Source of the DNA: Brachycybe producta
Taxonomy: Eukaryota > Arthropoda > Diplopoda > Playtdesmida > Andrognathidae
DNA length: 64,000 nt
Direction of reading: 5' to 3'
Assembly (NCBI GenBank): GCA_036925085.1
Contig: JAUPFP010000006.1
Coordinates: 1,825,131 to 1,889,130, forward strand
Position 1 is the stretch's first letter, and each line of letters starts with the position of its first letter. The notes under the pieces were generated by a model, which ran no database searches, had not been told where the DNA came from, and worked only from the letters and a program-made list of their open reading frames with translations. A program made the translations under genes and the position numbers. Below, one piece after another: positions 11,898 to 22,370 of the stretch.

Positions 11898-12049
11898 TGT
11901 TACAACATATCGATTCCCCACTTCCATATCTCTCTCTGTATTAGGGTTTTTTTTGGAAGGTTGGCCCTTCTTCCTTTCTACTTTTCTAATCTGAAATTCC
12001 CTTCTAAACCTCAAGCCTCAAAATCCATACTTCCTTTTTTTTCATCTTC

Positions 12050-12142
<93 letters not shown>

Positions 12143-12145
12143 TAT
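11860..12145. repeat. two GA microsatellites
   Basis: (GA)n tracts at 11860-11892 and 12051-12145, the second with GAAA interruptions. Non-coding. Confidence 0.85.
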
Positions 12146-12570
12146 GGAATACTGTATTATATGAGTTTCCCTCTTTTTATCAATATGCCTGAAGCCTGGT
12201 TCACACAAACACACATGTGACGTGCCAACTGAGCATGTGCAGTATACTTAAGAAACTTTTTTTAAAAAGAAAACAGCTCAATAGAATTTGTGGACAATTT
12301 TTTCTGATATCATTTCAAACCAACCATTTTCATTCCAAAATAAAAACCAGCTGCTGGAATGAATTAAGTCCAATTTCGCCTGATTTTCGATATAAAAACC
12401 CTTTTTCTGCAAATCATTCATTGGGGGAACCGATTCTCGTGTGTGTGTCGCCTGTACGTTTATTTAACAATGTAGCGAATTGGGATTCGGTCAATAAAAA
12501 AGAGTTACAGTGGAACCGGTGCAGAGTACTAAGCTAATTTTGTGCCTCGAGGCAATTTCGGCCCCCTTAT

Positions 12571-12716
12571 GCTCTTGGCACACAGGCGACGTTTGAAAGA
12601 CTTTTCGGCGACAAAATGAAGTCGAAGGTTGCTATATGCTGTCGTTTGTAATGTATTTTCTATCTACGGACGCCAACTTTGGCGACACAGTTAAAAGTCA
12701 CCTGTGTGCTAAGGAG
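12571..12716. mobile_element. MITE fragment, TTGGCACACAG family
   Basis: GCTCTTGGCACACAGGCGAC at the left and AAAGTCACCTGTGTGCTAAG at the right are inverted, with TTCGGCGACAAAATGAAG next to the left arm as in the 4199-4395 copy. It is followed within about 10 bp by another MITE. Confidence 0.55.
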
Positions 12717-12724
12717 TGTACATA

Positions 12725-12907
12725 CAGGCAATTAGAAATCGGGACAAACAGAAGTTGGCTCCACCCTTTTTATGACGAACGGCAACTTTTAATTGGTTTG
12801 TTGTGTGGTTCGACGTTGAAAATGGCGGAGCATGTGACGTCAGACTACATGACCAACCAATTAGAAGTTGCGGTCAACTTCTGTTCATCCCGTTTTTTAA
12901 TTGCCTG
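12725..12907. mobile_element. CRE-carrying MITE, CAGGCAATTAG family
   Basis: About 183 bp, flanked by TA on both sides. The right arm has lost part of the CTCCGCCC segment, so it is shorter than full copies. It contains CATGTGACGTCAGACTAC. Confidence 0.8.
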
Positions 12908-13019
12908 TAGTGTGCATAGTGTATTATCTATAACAATTCTAGGTTTGCGCGCCCGTGGCGCCCTATAATTACGGTGCTGTCACAGTATAATCAAAGTTAG
13001 CAAACTCAGCATTGGTTCC

Positions 13020-13331
13020 TTATACCTTTGTACACACGTGAGTTAAATGAATTCAAATTAAATGTGTTTAGGTGAATTATACGGAATCCAGTTAAGGACA
13101 TGAACTCAAATAAAAATTGACTTTATTATTAGTATTTAAAATTGAAATACTAAATCAATATTTTGTCGATAGTTTATATAAATTATATTTAAGTATTAAC
13201 TCAATATTTTCAGATTATTAACTGAATAAATTGAATTCGACATATTGTTTGTTTGCCCTTCACGGGGCTCTGTAGAACACGTTTATTATTTAAATGCATT
13301 TAAAATATCAGCTGTGTGTACTACGTATTAT
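13020..13331. mobile_element. MITE, CTAATACC..GTACAC family, copy 2 (inverted)
   Basis: Reverse-orientation copy of the element at 397-690. It begins TTATACCTTTGTACACACG and ends GTGTGTACTACGTATTA. The two copies match along their whole length with scattered substitutions and small indels, so they are probably not recent. It abuts the repeat starting at 13338. Confidence 0.6.
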
Positions 13332-13337
13332 ATAATA

Positions 13338-13925
13338 ACTAGTGGGGTAACCCATCATAAATGGCGGGAGCAAAATTCACAGGCAATTGTGCCCAGCATT
13401 AGAATTTCTTTTCCTCCGTCCTTTTATGACGTCAGACCAAGTAACAAACCCAAATAGAAATTGATGACGTTCATAAAAGGGCTGAGCAAAAGAAATTCTA
13501 ATGCTGGGCACAATTGCCTGTGATAAACTGTAGTTTAAGTTGGCTACTATTATCTCTTCCCCTTTTTATATTTGAAAGAGAAAATGAGTTTTTCATTTTT
13601 TTCCGGTGTGCGCATGCGCGTCGTTTGTTCCTTTTTTTACTCCTTTTATTCCAATTTCAGTTTCCCCCTCCCATTTTTTCCCCTCCACGTTTCTCTCTCT
13701 CCCCCCTCTCTACACTTTCCAACCTTTTCCTCCTCTCCAATTTAATATCATGGGGTTCTTGGATGGGAAGAGCTCAACATATAGTTGACCTTGAGAAAAA
13801 AAGCGGTTCATTTATTCATTTAAATTTATATAAATTCCGACGTACTTCAAGGTTTTCGTCCTTGTTTGTACAGCGTTAATCACACACACACACATACACA
13901 AACCTGGCTTAATATATATAATAAT
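13338..13925 (+). repeat. interspersed repeat, copy 1 of a large inverted pair
   Basis: From ACTAGTGGGGTAAC through CGCATGCGCGTCG and the CT-rich block to a CA microsatellite, this segment is the inverse of 18350-18718. It contains in addition a 141-bp MITE (13380-13520) and about 85 bp after it that are absent from the other copy. Confidence 0.6.
13380..13520. mobile_element. MITE, CAGGCAATTGTGCCCAGC subfamily
   Basis: 141 bp with ends CAGGCAATTGTGCCCAGC and the inverse GCTGGGCACAATTGCCTG. The interior keeps CTCCGTCC and TGACGTCAGAC, linking it to the main CRE-carrying family. A longer relative is at 19806-20050. Confidence 0.7.
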
Positions 13926-14472
13926 AATACTCAAGATAAGACATCGTCGTTAAATTTCCGACTATAAACAAGGTGGAAAAGCAACAATTGTAGGAGGAGG
14001 AGGAAGCAATGTGGCCATATTTCAGTTGAGAATCGGTTTCAGACTCGAAAATCGGTGTTTATTTTCTAAGAACAGCGTTGATTGCAATCTGCGCGCTTAG
14101 TCATTCCCCCTACAAATACACACATTATATAAGTCTACCACATGTGCCTGTTTACAATTGGATTCTACATTTCTTCCTTATTACATATACTATGTATATA
14201 GACATATTTGGCACGTGTGCGCATGGCACGTCGCTGTATATGTATTAAGTTTGGGCACATGTGTTTGTGTTGTTGTTATATAGTTGGTACATAACAAAAA
14301 AAGTAGCCAGCCGCCAATTGTGTGAAATATGCGGGCCGTCGTTATTATTATTATTATTTGAACGTCATGCACTGCATGACACGGCGCGGTACCTATAGAG
14401 AGACAGAGAAAGATAATTGCAAGTTCACGTCATGTGGATGTTTGTCATTATGTAAGACGAAACAGCTTGTTT

Positions 14473-14661
14473 AGGCCGTGTTTCCACTGGGGCGAAAATT
14501 TGAACGGTTTGAAAATTTTCAACTGGTGAAAAATTGAACAAACGTGGCCCCCTTTGCTGTCTTTGATAGTGAATGGGCAGCGGTGGTAACGTTTCTTTTA
14601 TTTTTCACCAGTTGAAAATTTTAAAAAAGTTCAAATTTTCACCCTAGTGGAAACAAGGCCT
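14473..14661. mobile_element. 189-bp palindromic MITE
   Basis: Begins AGGCCGTGTTTCCACTGGGG and ends CTAGTGGAAACAAGGCCTT. The arms also share TGAAAATTTTCAACTGGTG and its inverse, giving terminal inverted repeats of roughly 60 bp. It is flanked by TA-like ends. No other copy was seen in the window. Confidence 0.65.
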
Positions 14662-14784
14662 TAAGAGGCTAAAATATATGAAAACTCTTAAGGTAGTTTT
14701 GTAGTGTAAAACACACACATCTCAAACTCTTGTTTGTGTTCTGTCTTTCAGAGAGCAAAATGAAGAGAAATTTGAGTGTGTAAA

Positions 14785-15126
14785 TTGTAAGGTAGATGGC
14801 GCCTGCAACAACCTCCATAGGTGGCAAACTACACTCGTTGCCAATTAGTTGAAATAGAATGCAGTCTCCTTTTAGCTCTAAAAAGCGTCCAAAACAACCT
14901 TAATTATCAGAGCACGTGGACAAACTTAACCCAGAACTCAATTAGAAGTGAAGAGAGAGCACGTGTAGAGAAATGGCGATGACGCAATTAAAAGTTTGCC
15001 ACGTGGAAAACAAAAGGAAGAAGGTGAGTCAAGAGTTGAAGTGTCAGTGCCTTTATATGGAAGGAGGGCTAGTGGCGCCATCTAACGCTACATGCAAAAT
15101 AAATGATTTATACTTGCATTCTTAAA
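14785..15126. repeat. interspersed repeat, AGATGGCGC family copy 2
   Basis: Direct-orientation relative of 11100-11450, with the same order of shared words and similar end motifs (AGATGGCGCC and GGCGCCATCT). Non-coding. Confidence 0.6.
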
Positions 15127-15502
15127 GCAGATGATACGTTTGTTCAGAAAAAAAAGTTTATTTTGAAGGATATCCTTGAGTGTCATTACAGAAAGAAAAT
15201 AAGAGTGTCTTATGACAATAAAATATCATATCTAGCTCATAATTTAGTAATAATTACAAAAGAAAATTAAAAAAAGTATTATTTACGACAATTGTTGTCT
15301 TATATGACTGACTGGTTTAAAGAATAATATGACAGTTCAAAAATAATAGCACACAAGAAATGACATCATAAGGTATGACTGTCATAATATTTTGATGTTT
15401 TTTTCTTGTGAAATTGAGACCTCAAGTTTCCAAAACCCTTTCCGAAAGACAATTTTCTAATGAATAATCAAGAGTTCAAATATGTGTTATCCACGAACCA
15501 TC

Positions 15503-16357
15503 TTAAACCGGGTCCAGACTATAGAACATAACAACGAACCGAACACTTGTTTGCGAACATTTGTTCTGTTCTGTCCCCTATTCACCAGTTATCTGTTTTT
15601 GTCTGGCATATCATAGGATGTTCGTATTTGGGCCACCCGGGCCAGAAGTATAGTTTGGACTAGAGACCTACATAAAGGCCATGTGCCGGGCTGGACTTGG
15701 ACCGTCATTTTGTTGACCTGATGGGCTTTGTGGGCTTCGTGGGCCTGGTATAAAGTCTCATGGGCTAGGACGGGCTTCAATTTTTTACACAATGTAGGTC
15801 TCTAGTTTGGACGTGTCTAGGAGAACATTTTTTTCCCGAACAATCCAGTCATTGGTGGTTCTGAGAGTTTAAGTTTGGACACTCCAGTGACAACTAACAG
15901 AACCTACTTCCCCCTACTTCAAGTAAACTTTGCAGGGCATTATATTTGGGTAGGGGTGACCACTCTAACAAAGTTGGAGAGATTTTTGCACGAACAGATT
16001 CTTATTACTGGTCATTTGTCCCGAGGGCGATTCGACAATGGAACTCGCTTGCTGGGGATTTTGTGCAGGAAAAACGTATTTTATGGGAGTCGTAATTTTG
16101 TTTTGTTTTGACAATGCATATATTTGCAGCATTAAAAAATATTGAAATTGTTGTTGGGTTTATATAAATAGGGTTTTATATTTTCTGGTTTTGACAATGC
16201 ATTTTCTATGCTGCACTTGGACTCTTGTCCCTCTGCCATAGGCCTTTATGGCTGCTTGCAGAGTAATTTTTCAAATTCAAATTCAAACAACGAACATGTT
16301 CGCGGCGAACAGTGTTCGGTTTGTTGTTTTGTTATAGAACTAAAGACCCTGCTTTAA
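15503..16357. mobile_element. non-autonomous TIR element with TTAA borders
   Basis: 855 bp. The left end TTAAACCGGGTC and the right end GACCCTGCTTTAA are inverted, and similarity continues through CTATAGAACATAACAACGAA and CCGAACACTTGTTTGCGAAC for about 60 bp. The TTAA at both borders is the target site typical of piggyBac-type transposons, which is an inference from the four bases alone. The interior has no recognisable transposase, so it is a deletion derivative or MITE-like element. Confidence 0.6.
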
Positions 16358-16359
16358 GT

Positions 16360-16900
16360 TATTATTACTTCTTAAAGAACTTTTAGCCTCTAAACAGGCT
16401 TTTTAATTGTAAAAAGGGCCTAATGTTTTTTTTTTTCCACTTTAGTCATCATAATCATAATGTGTGTATAGTCGTTCGTTATCGTTAATTTTCATTGTGT
16501 ATGGAGATAGAGAGAAAGAGAGAGAGAGAAATAATTTTTTCTTTGACGAATTGGATCGATTAATTTATGCATTAGTCCTATTTTGGAAACATTTCTCCTC
16601 TGAACATTACAGACAGAAGAATTAATGGCATTTTTGACAATCTGTGTGTTCGTTTTTATCTGTAATTTCTAAATCAATACAATTCGCTTTTAAAAGGAAA
16701 GAGAATTTTTTTCTCTGAGAATACAAAAAAAAATTACATAAAAATCTTCCAACTAATAATAATAATAACACAGCAAGTGTTCAAAAAATCTGATTGAAAA
16801 AAAAGTGGGGAAGAGAAATGCAGACACCTTATTTATGAAGAAGAAAAAACGTTGAAATTGTGGTGAAATGACAAGGAATAATTATACGGAATGGTCACAA
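16360..16900. other. AT-rich non-coding stretch
   Basis: A short GA tract (16505-16530) and poly-A/T runs only. CCTCTAAACAGGCTTTTTAAT near 16388 is a partial relative of the GGTTAGAGGCT element. No gene seen. Confidence 0.5.
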
Positions 16901-17071
16901 AGTACGGAGCCCTGTTAAGGACATAAACATTTTTTTTATCTTTTCCGGACGAGATACTAAGTCGGGTCTGGATTGCCACCTGTGGAGAACAGTCCTCCAT
17001 TCGGAAGAACTGTCCTCCGGCCAAGACCATCCTCCACGAACGGTATTTTAAGTTTTTATACAATTCATTGT

Positions 17072-17701
17072 GTGGAGGACATGTTTGCCTTCGTGGAGGA
17101 CATGTTTGCCTTCGTGGAGGACATGTTTCCCTTCGTGGAGGACATGTTTCCCTTCGTGGAGGACATGCTTGCCTTCGTGGAGGACATGTTTGCCTTCGTG
17201 GAGGACATGTTTGCCTTCGTGGAGGACATGTTTCCCTTCGTGGAGGACATGTTTCCCTTCGTGGAGGACATGCTTGCCTTCGTGGAGGACATGCTTGCCT
17301 TCGTGGAGGACATGCTTGCCTTCGTGGAGGACATGTTTCCCTTCGTGGAGGACATGCTTGCCTTCGTGGAGGACATGCTTGCCTTCGTGGAGGACATGCT
17401 TGCCTTCGTGGAGGACATGCTTGCCTTCGTGGAGGACATGTTTTCCTTCGTGGAGGACATGTTTGCCTTCGTGGAGGACATGCTTGCCTTCGTGGAGGAC
17501 ATGCTTGCCTTCGTGGAGGACATGCTTGCCTTAGTGGAGGACATGTTTGCCTTCGTGGAGGACATGTTTGCCTTCGTGGAGGACATGTTTGCCTTCGTGG
17601 AGGACATGTTTGCCTTCGTGGAGGACATGTTTGCCTTCGTGGAGGACATGTTTGCCTTCGTGGAGGACATGTTTGCCTTCGTGGAGGACATGTTTGCTTT
17701 C
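17072..17701 (+). repeat. 30-copy 21-bp minisatellite
   Basis: 630 bp made of exactly thirty 21-bp units, each beginning GTGGAGGACATG. Units differ mainly at three positions giving TTTGCC, TTTCCC or CTTGCC. The first five-unit block (two TTTGCC, two TTTCCC, one CTTGCC) is repeated once, and the last eight units are almost identical, showing unequal exchange at different times. Reading frames are open on both strands because the period is a multiple of three and holds no stop; the + frame would read VEDMFAF. I do not regard it as a gene. Confidence 0.9.
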
Positions 17702-17747
17702 GTGGAGAGGACGGTCCTGGTCGGAGGACAGTCCCCCATTACATTGT

Positions 17748-18016
17748 AGGGTAACTCTTAAAACCCGAAACAGAATGCATATAGAATTGGAGGAACATTA
17801 TATCGGTGATTAGATGGTGTTACGTTTAATTAAGTTTGTTGCAGGGGGGTCTGGGGGAGGCTCGCCCCCCCCCCCCCCCAAGAATGTAAAAAAAATAAAA
17901 TCACATGATTTAATTAAAAAAATGATTAGATCTATGTTGTTCCGCATCCATATTAGTAGTACATTGTTTAACCAATTCGATATGCATTCTGTTTCTGGTT
18001 TTAAGAGTTACTCCAC
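17748..18016. mobile_element. 269-bp palindromic element nested in the foldback element
   Basis: AGGGTAACTCTTAAAACCC and CAGAATGCATATAGAATTGG at the left are inverted at the right as CCAATTCGATATGCATTCTG and GGTTTTAAGAGTTACTCC. The centre has a G-run/C-run hairpin (GGGGGAGGCTCGCCCCC). It is probably an independent MITE inserted into or captured by the larger element. Confidence 0.65.
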
Positions 18017-18349
18017 AATATTCATCTGTTCAACTCTTTAATCCTTACCCGACTTATTATCTCGTCCGGACGACTTAGTATCTCGTCTGGAAGAGATAAA
18101 AAAAACATATTTCATGTCCTCAACGTGGCTCCGTATACAAATGATATACAACGCTCTAAAGCCGGGATTAGATCTATACACTGTGGAAACATTGTGCAAC
18201 ATGTAGCGTGCGATGCTGTTGGCGATGGAGCACAATGTGTGATCCTCCGTGGTAATGCTACAAATGTGACTCGTGCGTCATGTTGCACGTTGTCGCCATT
18301 GTTTCCGATCCGAATGGAAACAAAGAGATGGACAATACTGCGAGAATTA

Positions 18350-18375
18350 TTATATATATATAATATCCCAGGTCT

Positions 18376-18408
<33 letters not shown>

Positions 18409-18718
18409 GAGTAACAAAACCATTGAAGCATGTCGGAATTTATATAAATTTGAATAAATGAACCGTTTTTTTTTTCTCAAAGTCAACTATATGTTGAACT
18501 CTTCCTTTGGAAAGTGTAGAAGGGGAGGGAGAGAGAAAAGTGGGAGGGGGTGAGGGGAAAAGGTTGGAAAGTGTAGAAGGGGAGGGAGAGAGAGAGAAAA
18601 GTGGGAGGGGGTGACTGAAATTGGAATGAAAGGAGTAAAAAAAGGAAAAAACGACGCGCATGCGCACAATTGCCTGTGAATTTTGCTCCCGTCATTTATG
18701 ACGAGTTACCCCACTAGT
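18350..18718 (-). repeat. interspersed repeat, copy 2 of the large inverted pair
   Basis: Minus-strand counterpart of 13338-13925. It runs from ACTAGTGGGGTAAC at 18718 through CACAGGCAATTGTG and CGCATGCGCGTCG to a CA microsatellite near 18378-18408. The 60-bp CT-rich block is duplicated in this copy, and the MITE present in copy 1 is missing. Confidence 0.6.
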
Positions 18719-18719
18719 T

Positions 18720-19800
18720 TACTAATAAAATTGACAAAGCAACAGAAAACATTTGTAGCTTCCGGCGTCGCATGTGGCATGATTTTGTTGGTGACGCATG
18801 CAACAGTATGCAACAGACGATGTCACTTGTCGCAATCCACATGCTGCGCACTGTTTCTTCGATGTTTTTTTTTTTCAAAAAATGAAAGAAAAGCCTCAAA
18901 GTCTGACTATTGAGATCAAGTGGCGTGCAGTTGGTTCATTTGCACTTCTAGTTTCTAAAACATTTATCATTGAAATGTAGAGACAGAGAGAGAGAGAGAG
19001 AAACATGAGTTCTATTCCATTGTTATTTCTTCATTTTGCATATTTTTTTTTCTCTTCTTCAGCGACTGCTGCCCTCATTATTTATAAAACGTTGTTCGAA
19101 ACGGCCCTTTTTTTGCCTAAATGAGCTTATTTATTACGCCATTTCGCCCCATATATAGGCGTTGAGTCCGATGACCAATCTCTGTTCTCTAATTGGCAAC
19201 CTGTATCATTGTTGTATGATAATGATCTTGATGGCAACCAACAATCCATCCATCTTTGTAGATCTCTTTACCCCATAGAGCTTCACACAATTCCGGATAT
19301 TTTTGCTTCCAGTTATAATTAGAGAAACGTTTTGTCAAAAAGAGATAAAGAGAAAAACAGCCAACGTAATTGTCCAGCTTGGTTCACACTGACTCTTCGA
19401 ACAACATTAAAGTTATTTTATGTCAACAAAAATTGCTAGAAATCTTGTTAAGCTGATGCTACACGTAGCAACAGTCATGCAACAATAGTTGTAGCAACAG
19501 TATAGTTGGACATTTGTTGCTAGCAACACCAATGATACATGTAGCAACATTACTTCAAATCTGAACACATTCTTGAAAGCAACAACCAATGAAACAAAAA
19601 GAGGTTGTGAGACAAATATAGTGTCCTCCCCTTTCTATTGGTAGACATTTTGTTTCTTCTTCATCATTAGTTAAAATAGTCACGTGATTATACAAACTTT
19701 GTTTTTATTGGCTGTTGGCTGAAATGTGGTTGCTTCAAAATGGAATAAAATTCTATTTGAAAATTCGGTTGCTTTTTCAATTTGTGCGCAAACAATAGAG
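18720..19800. other. non-coding stretch
   Basis: AT-rich sequence with a GA run (18982-19003), a TTCTAGTTTCTAAAACA relic near 18944 and repeated TAGCAACA words at 19455-19560. No coding evidence. Confidence 0.45.
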
Positions 19801-19805
19801 CAACA

Positions 19806-20050
19806 CAGGCAATTGTGCCCAGCATTAGAATGTCTTTTGCTCCGCCCTTTTATGAACGTCATCAATTTCTAATTGGTTTGTTACTGGGTCTGATGTCACA
19901 TGCTCCGCCCTTTTCAATTTCTAATTGGTTTGTTATGTGGTCTGACGTCATATTACCCCGCCCTTTTCAATTTCCAATTTTTTTATATTTGGTCTGACGC
20001 TCATACAAGGGCGGAGCAAACGACTGTATTTCCCTGTCATTACATGCCTG
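19806..20050. mobile_element. MITE, CAGGCAATTGTGCCCAGC subfamily, with internal duplication
   Basis: The left end matches the 13380 copy. The segment TTTCTAATTGGTTTGTTA..CTGATGTCA/CTGACGTCA..CCGCCCTTTTCAA is present twice in tandem inside, making this copy 245 bp. The right end finishes CATGCCTG and is diverged. Confidence 0.65.
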
Positions 20051-20117
20051 TCTCTTGACACAGTTTACCTCTGAGGTACTGAAACAGATACTGCAAAATA
20101 TGAAGTTGTTTTTTTCA

Positions 20118-20316
20118 CAGGCAATTAGAAAACGGGATCAGCAGAAGTTGGCTCCGCTCTTTTCATGACGAATGGCAACTTCTAATTGACTTGTTGTGTG
20201 GTTCGACGTGGAAAAGGGCGGAGCATGTGACGTCAGACTACATAACCAACCAATTAGAAGTTGTCGGTCGTCATAAAAAAGGGCGGAGCCAACTTCTGTT
20301 TGTCCCGATTTCTAAT
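20118..20316. mobile_element. CRE-carrying MITE, CAGGCAATTAG family
   Basis: About 199 bp with left end CAGGCAATTAGAAAACGGG. The right arm runs to CCCGATTTCTAATTG but lacks the terminal CCTG. It contains GCATGTGACGTCAGACTAC. It lies 68 bp after the previous MITE. Confidence 0.75.
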
Positions 20317-20885
20317 TGAATGTTTTTTTTCTTCTTCCCTTTTCTACATAGAAATTGAAGTAAAATTGTCACATTTTCAATATCTTCTGAACACAAACAC
20401 AAAAATGACCAGTTTTTCAGAAACAAAATTCCAGTTTTATGTGAAAAAAATTGCAATTGTGACGCGTCCACCACACGAGAATATAATAAGCATTTAGTTT
20501 TCTTAGTGAGTTCCAATTTTAAAACCTTCTTTTTCTTATCCTAAAACCGATCGAATGTGAAAAACGTGATCCGAATCGTAAATGAGAATAGATTTTGTGT
20601 GAGAATTCCAGACACTTTTAGATCTAGAAATACTTTTTACGTCGGCGGAAAACAAGAAAAAGGAATTTTTTTGATCTTGGATAACATTACACAGTCAGTC
20701 TATGCTATATCCCATCCATGGCTTAAGGAAAATTCAAAAATTTCCGTTCAAATTAACCCTTGGGTATCATGTTTTTTTTCTGGGTGAATTAAGATGTCTG
20801 AGTTCGGGTAAAATATTCTCTCACCCACTCCCCTTTCTGGGTTGTTTTACACGCGTAAAAGTAAGAAGTAAAACGTAAACCAAAT

Positions 20886-21339
20886 CAGGGGTCGGCAAAC
20901 TATGGCTCGCCTCTTATTGTTGTATGGCTCGCCAACTAAGGATGCATTTAATTGAAATTACACTTCATTTAAATTTATATCAAATTTCAATTTATTACAA
21001 TTTATATTTATATTTAAATTTAACTTCAATTCATTTAAGTTTAAATTTCAATTTTAATTAATTTAAACTGAAACTTAAATTAATTTAAATCTAAACTTAA
21101 TTTCATTTAAATTGAAACTTAAATTCATTTAAATTGAAACTTAAATTAATTTAAATCTAAACTTAATTTCATTTAAATTTAAATTGATTTAAATTGAAAC
21201 TTAAATTAATTTAAATTGAAACGTTTTTTGTCAATAGATGGCGATGTACGCAATTTTTTTTACTTCTTGATCCGAAAAGCCTAAAATATTTTACTATTTT
21301 TGGGCCTTTTTTACTGAAAAAGCTTACTGTGGACCTCTG
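20886..21339. mobile_element. hAT-like non-autonomous element
   Basis: Left end CAGGGGTCGGCAAACTATGG is the classic start of hAT/Charlie-group elements, and the right end GTGGACCTCTG is its short inverse. Flanking octamers AACCAAAT and ATCTAAAT agree at six of eight positions, compatible with the 8-bp target duplication of hAT elements. The interior (20945-21225) is an AT-rich array of diverged ATTTAAATTGAAACTTAAAT units. No transposase frame. Confidence 0.65.
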
Positions 21340-22370
21340 ATCTAAATGGATAAAAAATCTATACGTGTGTTACGACGTGTTATACGAGTGTTATTTAGCT
21401 TAATGAACTTGAAAACCATAGCACTCTACCGTTAAAAACAGGCACGGGTGAAGGGGTTCCTAAGATTTTTTGGGGAAGGGTCCTTCTTCCTTCTTCTGAG
21501 TTTCTTGACATTTCTAATCACTTTTCAAGTTTCAAATAAAATTGTTGCAGGCCAAAACGGGAAATATATATATGGAACACAGTACACAGTAATAGAATTA
21601 AATGACTTATAATAATTATATGAAGATTAAAAAAAAACCCGCAAAATGTAAAAAGAAACACAAATTAATTAAGTGCAGTGAGTCTAATTAACTTTTTTTT
21701 ATGCGTGCAAATAAAAAAGACAAAAGAAAATTGTTTGAAAATACATTTTTCTTTGATAATGATGATGAGCATTCGAAATCGAATCGAATGACGTCATATG
21801 AGCAGTAGTACACATAATAATAAGATGGCTGCGTTCAGTTTCTAAGCACTTTTCTTGCTGCTGCTGCTGCTGCTGCTTGAACAACTTCTCATAAAATGGG
21901 ACTTTTACAGATTGCTTTTATTATTATTATAATTATTAATAATTCATTTTTTTTATCATAATGACATGAACGGTGCCTCATATAATAGAAAAACTATTCA
22001 AGCTTATGTTTCAAAAGCGCTTAGAAACTGAACGCACTGGAAGAAGTGTTGAGGGGGGGGGGGAATGATGAGAGAAAAAGGTGAGGTGATAATTAGGGCT
22101 CAAAATTAAGGGGGGGGGATCATCAGGGCGATATTATATTTTATAAATTGAAAAAACCCCAAAACACAACAGACATTAAATTATTTGCTTCTTTATGAGA
22201 TTTAAATTATTTTCGACAAAAAAAAAACGAAAAATTTCGTCCGAAAAAGCAAAATCCCATTTTTCATACTCCCCATCTTTCTTCTTTTATTTGTTGCATA
22301 TTTTGACATTATCAGACATTGTGTTTTAAAAGAAGGTGAGGGTAAAGGGTAGGGCGAGGCTATATCCGTT
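21340..22370. other. AT-rich non-coding stretch
   Basis: Holds a GCT/CAG trinucleotide run near 21853-21878, several long G-runs (22047-22064 and 22112-22120) and poly-A/T. No gene seen. Confidence 0.45.

Larger units (their letters stand above)
16903..18135. mobile_element. 1.2-kb foldback-like element carrying a 21-bp repeat array
   Basis: The outer arms are inverted repeats of about 70 bp: left TACGGAGCCCTGTTAAGGAC through CCGGACGAGATACTAAGTCG, and right the same reading inward from 18135. Inside these, a second inverted pair (17006-17041 and 17699-17738, containing ACTGTCCTCCG) directly brackets the 21-bp array. To the right lies a third palindrome (17748-18016). No transposase is seen. 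The outer arms share TACGGA..GTTAAGGACAT with the MITE at 13020-13331, suggesting a common transposase. Confidence 0.65.

Noticed and set aside
16973-17749. 258-codon frame with VEDMFAF heptads as a possible repeat protein
   Set aside because: Four frames are open over the same 21-bp array, it lies inside an inverted-repeat element, and the flanks are not protein-like.
20557-20787. 76-codon frame near the hAT-like element as a possible exon
   Set aside because: No splice-compatible neighbours, no family resemblance, and AT-rich composition expected to give such frames by chance.
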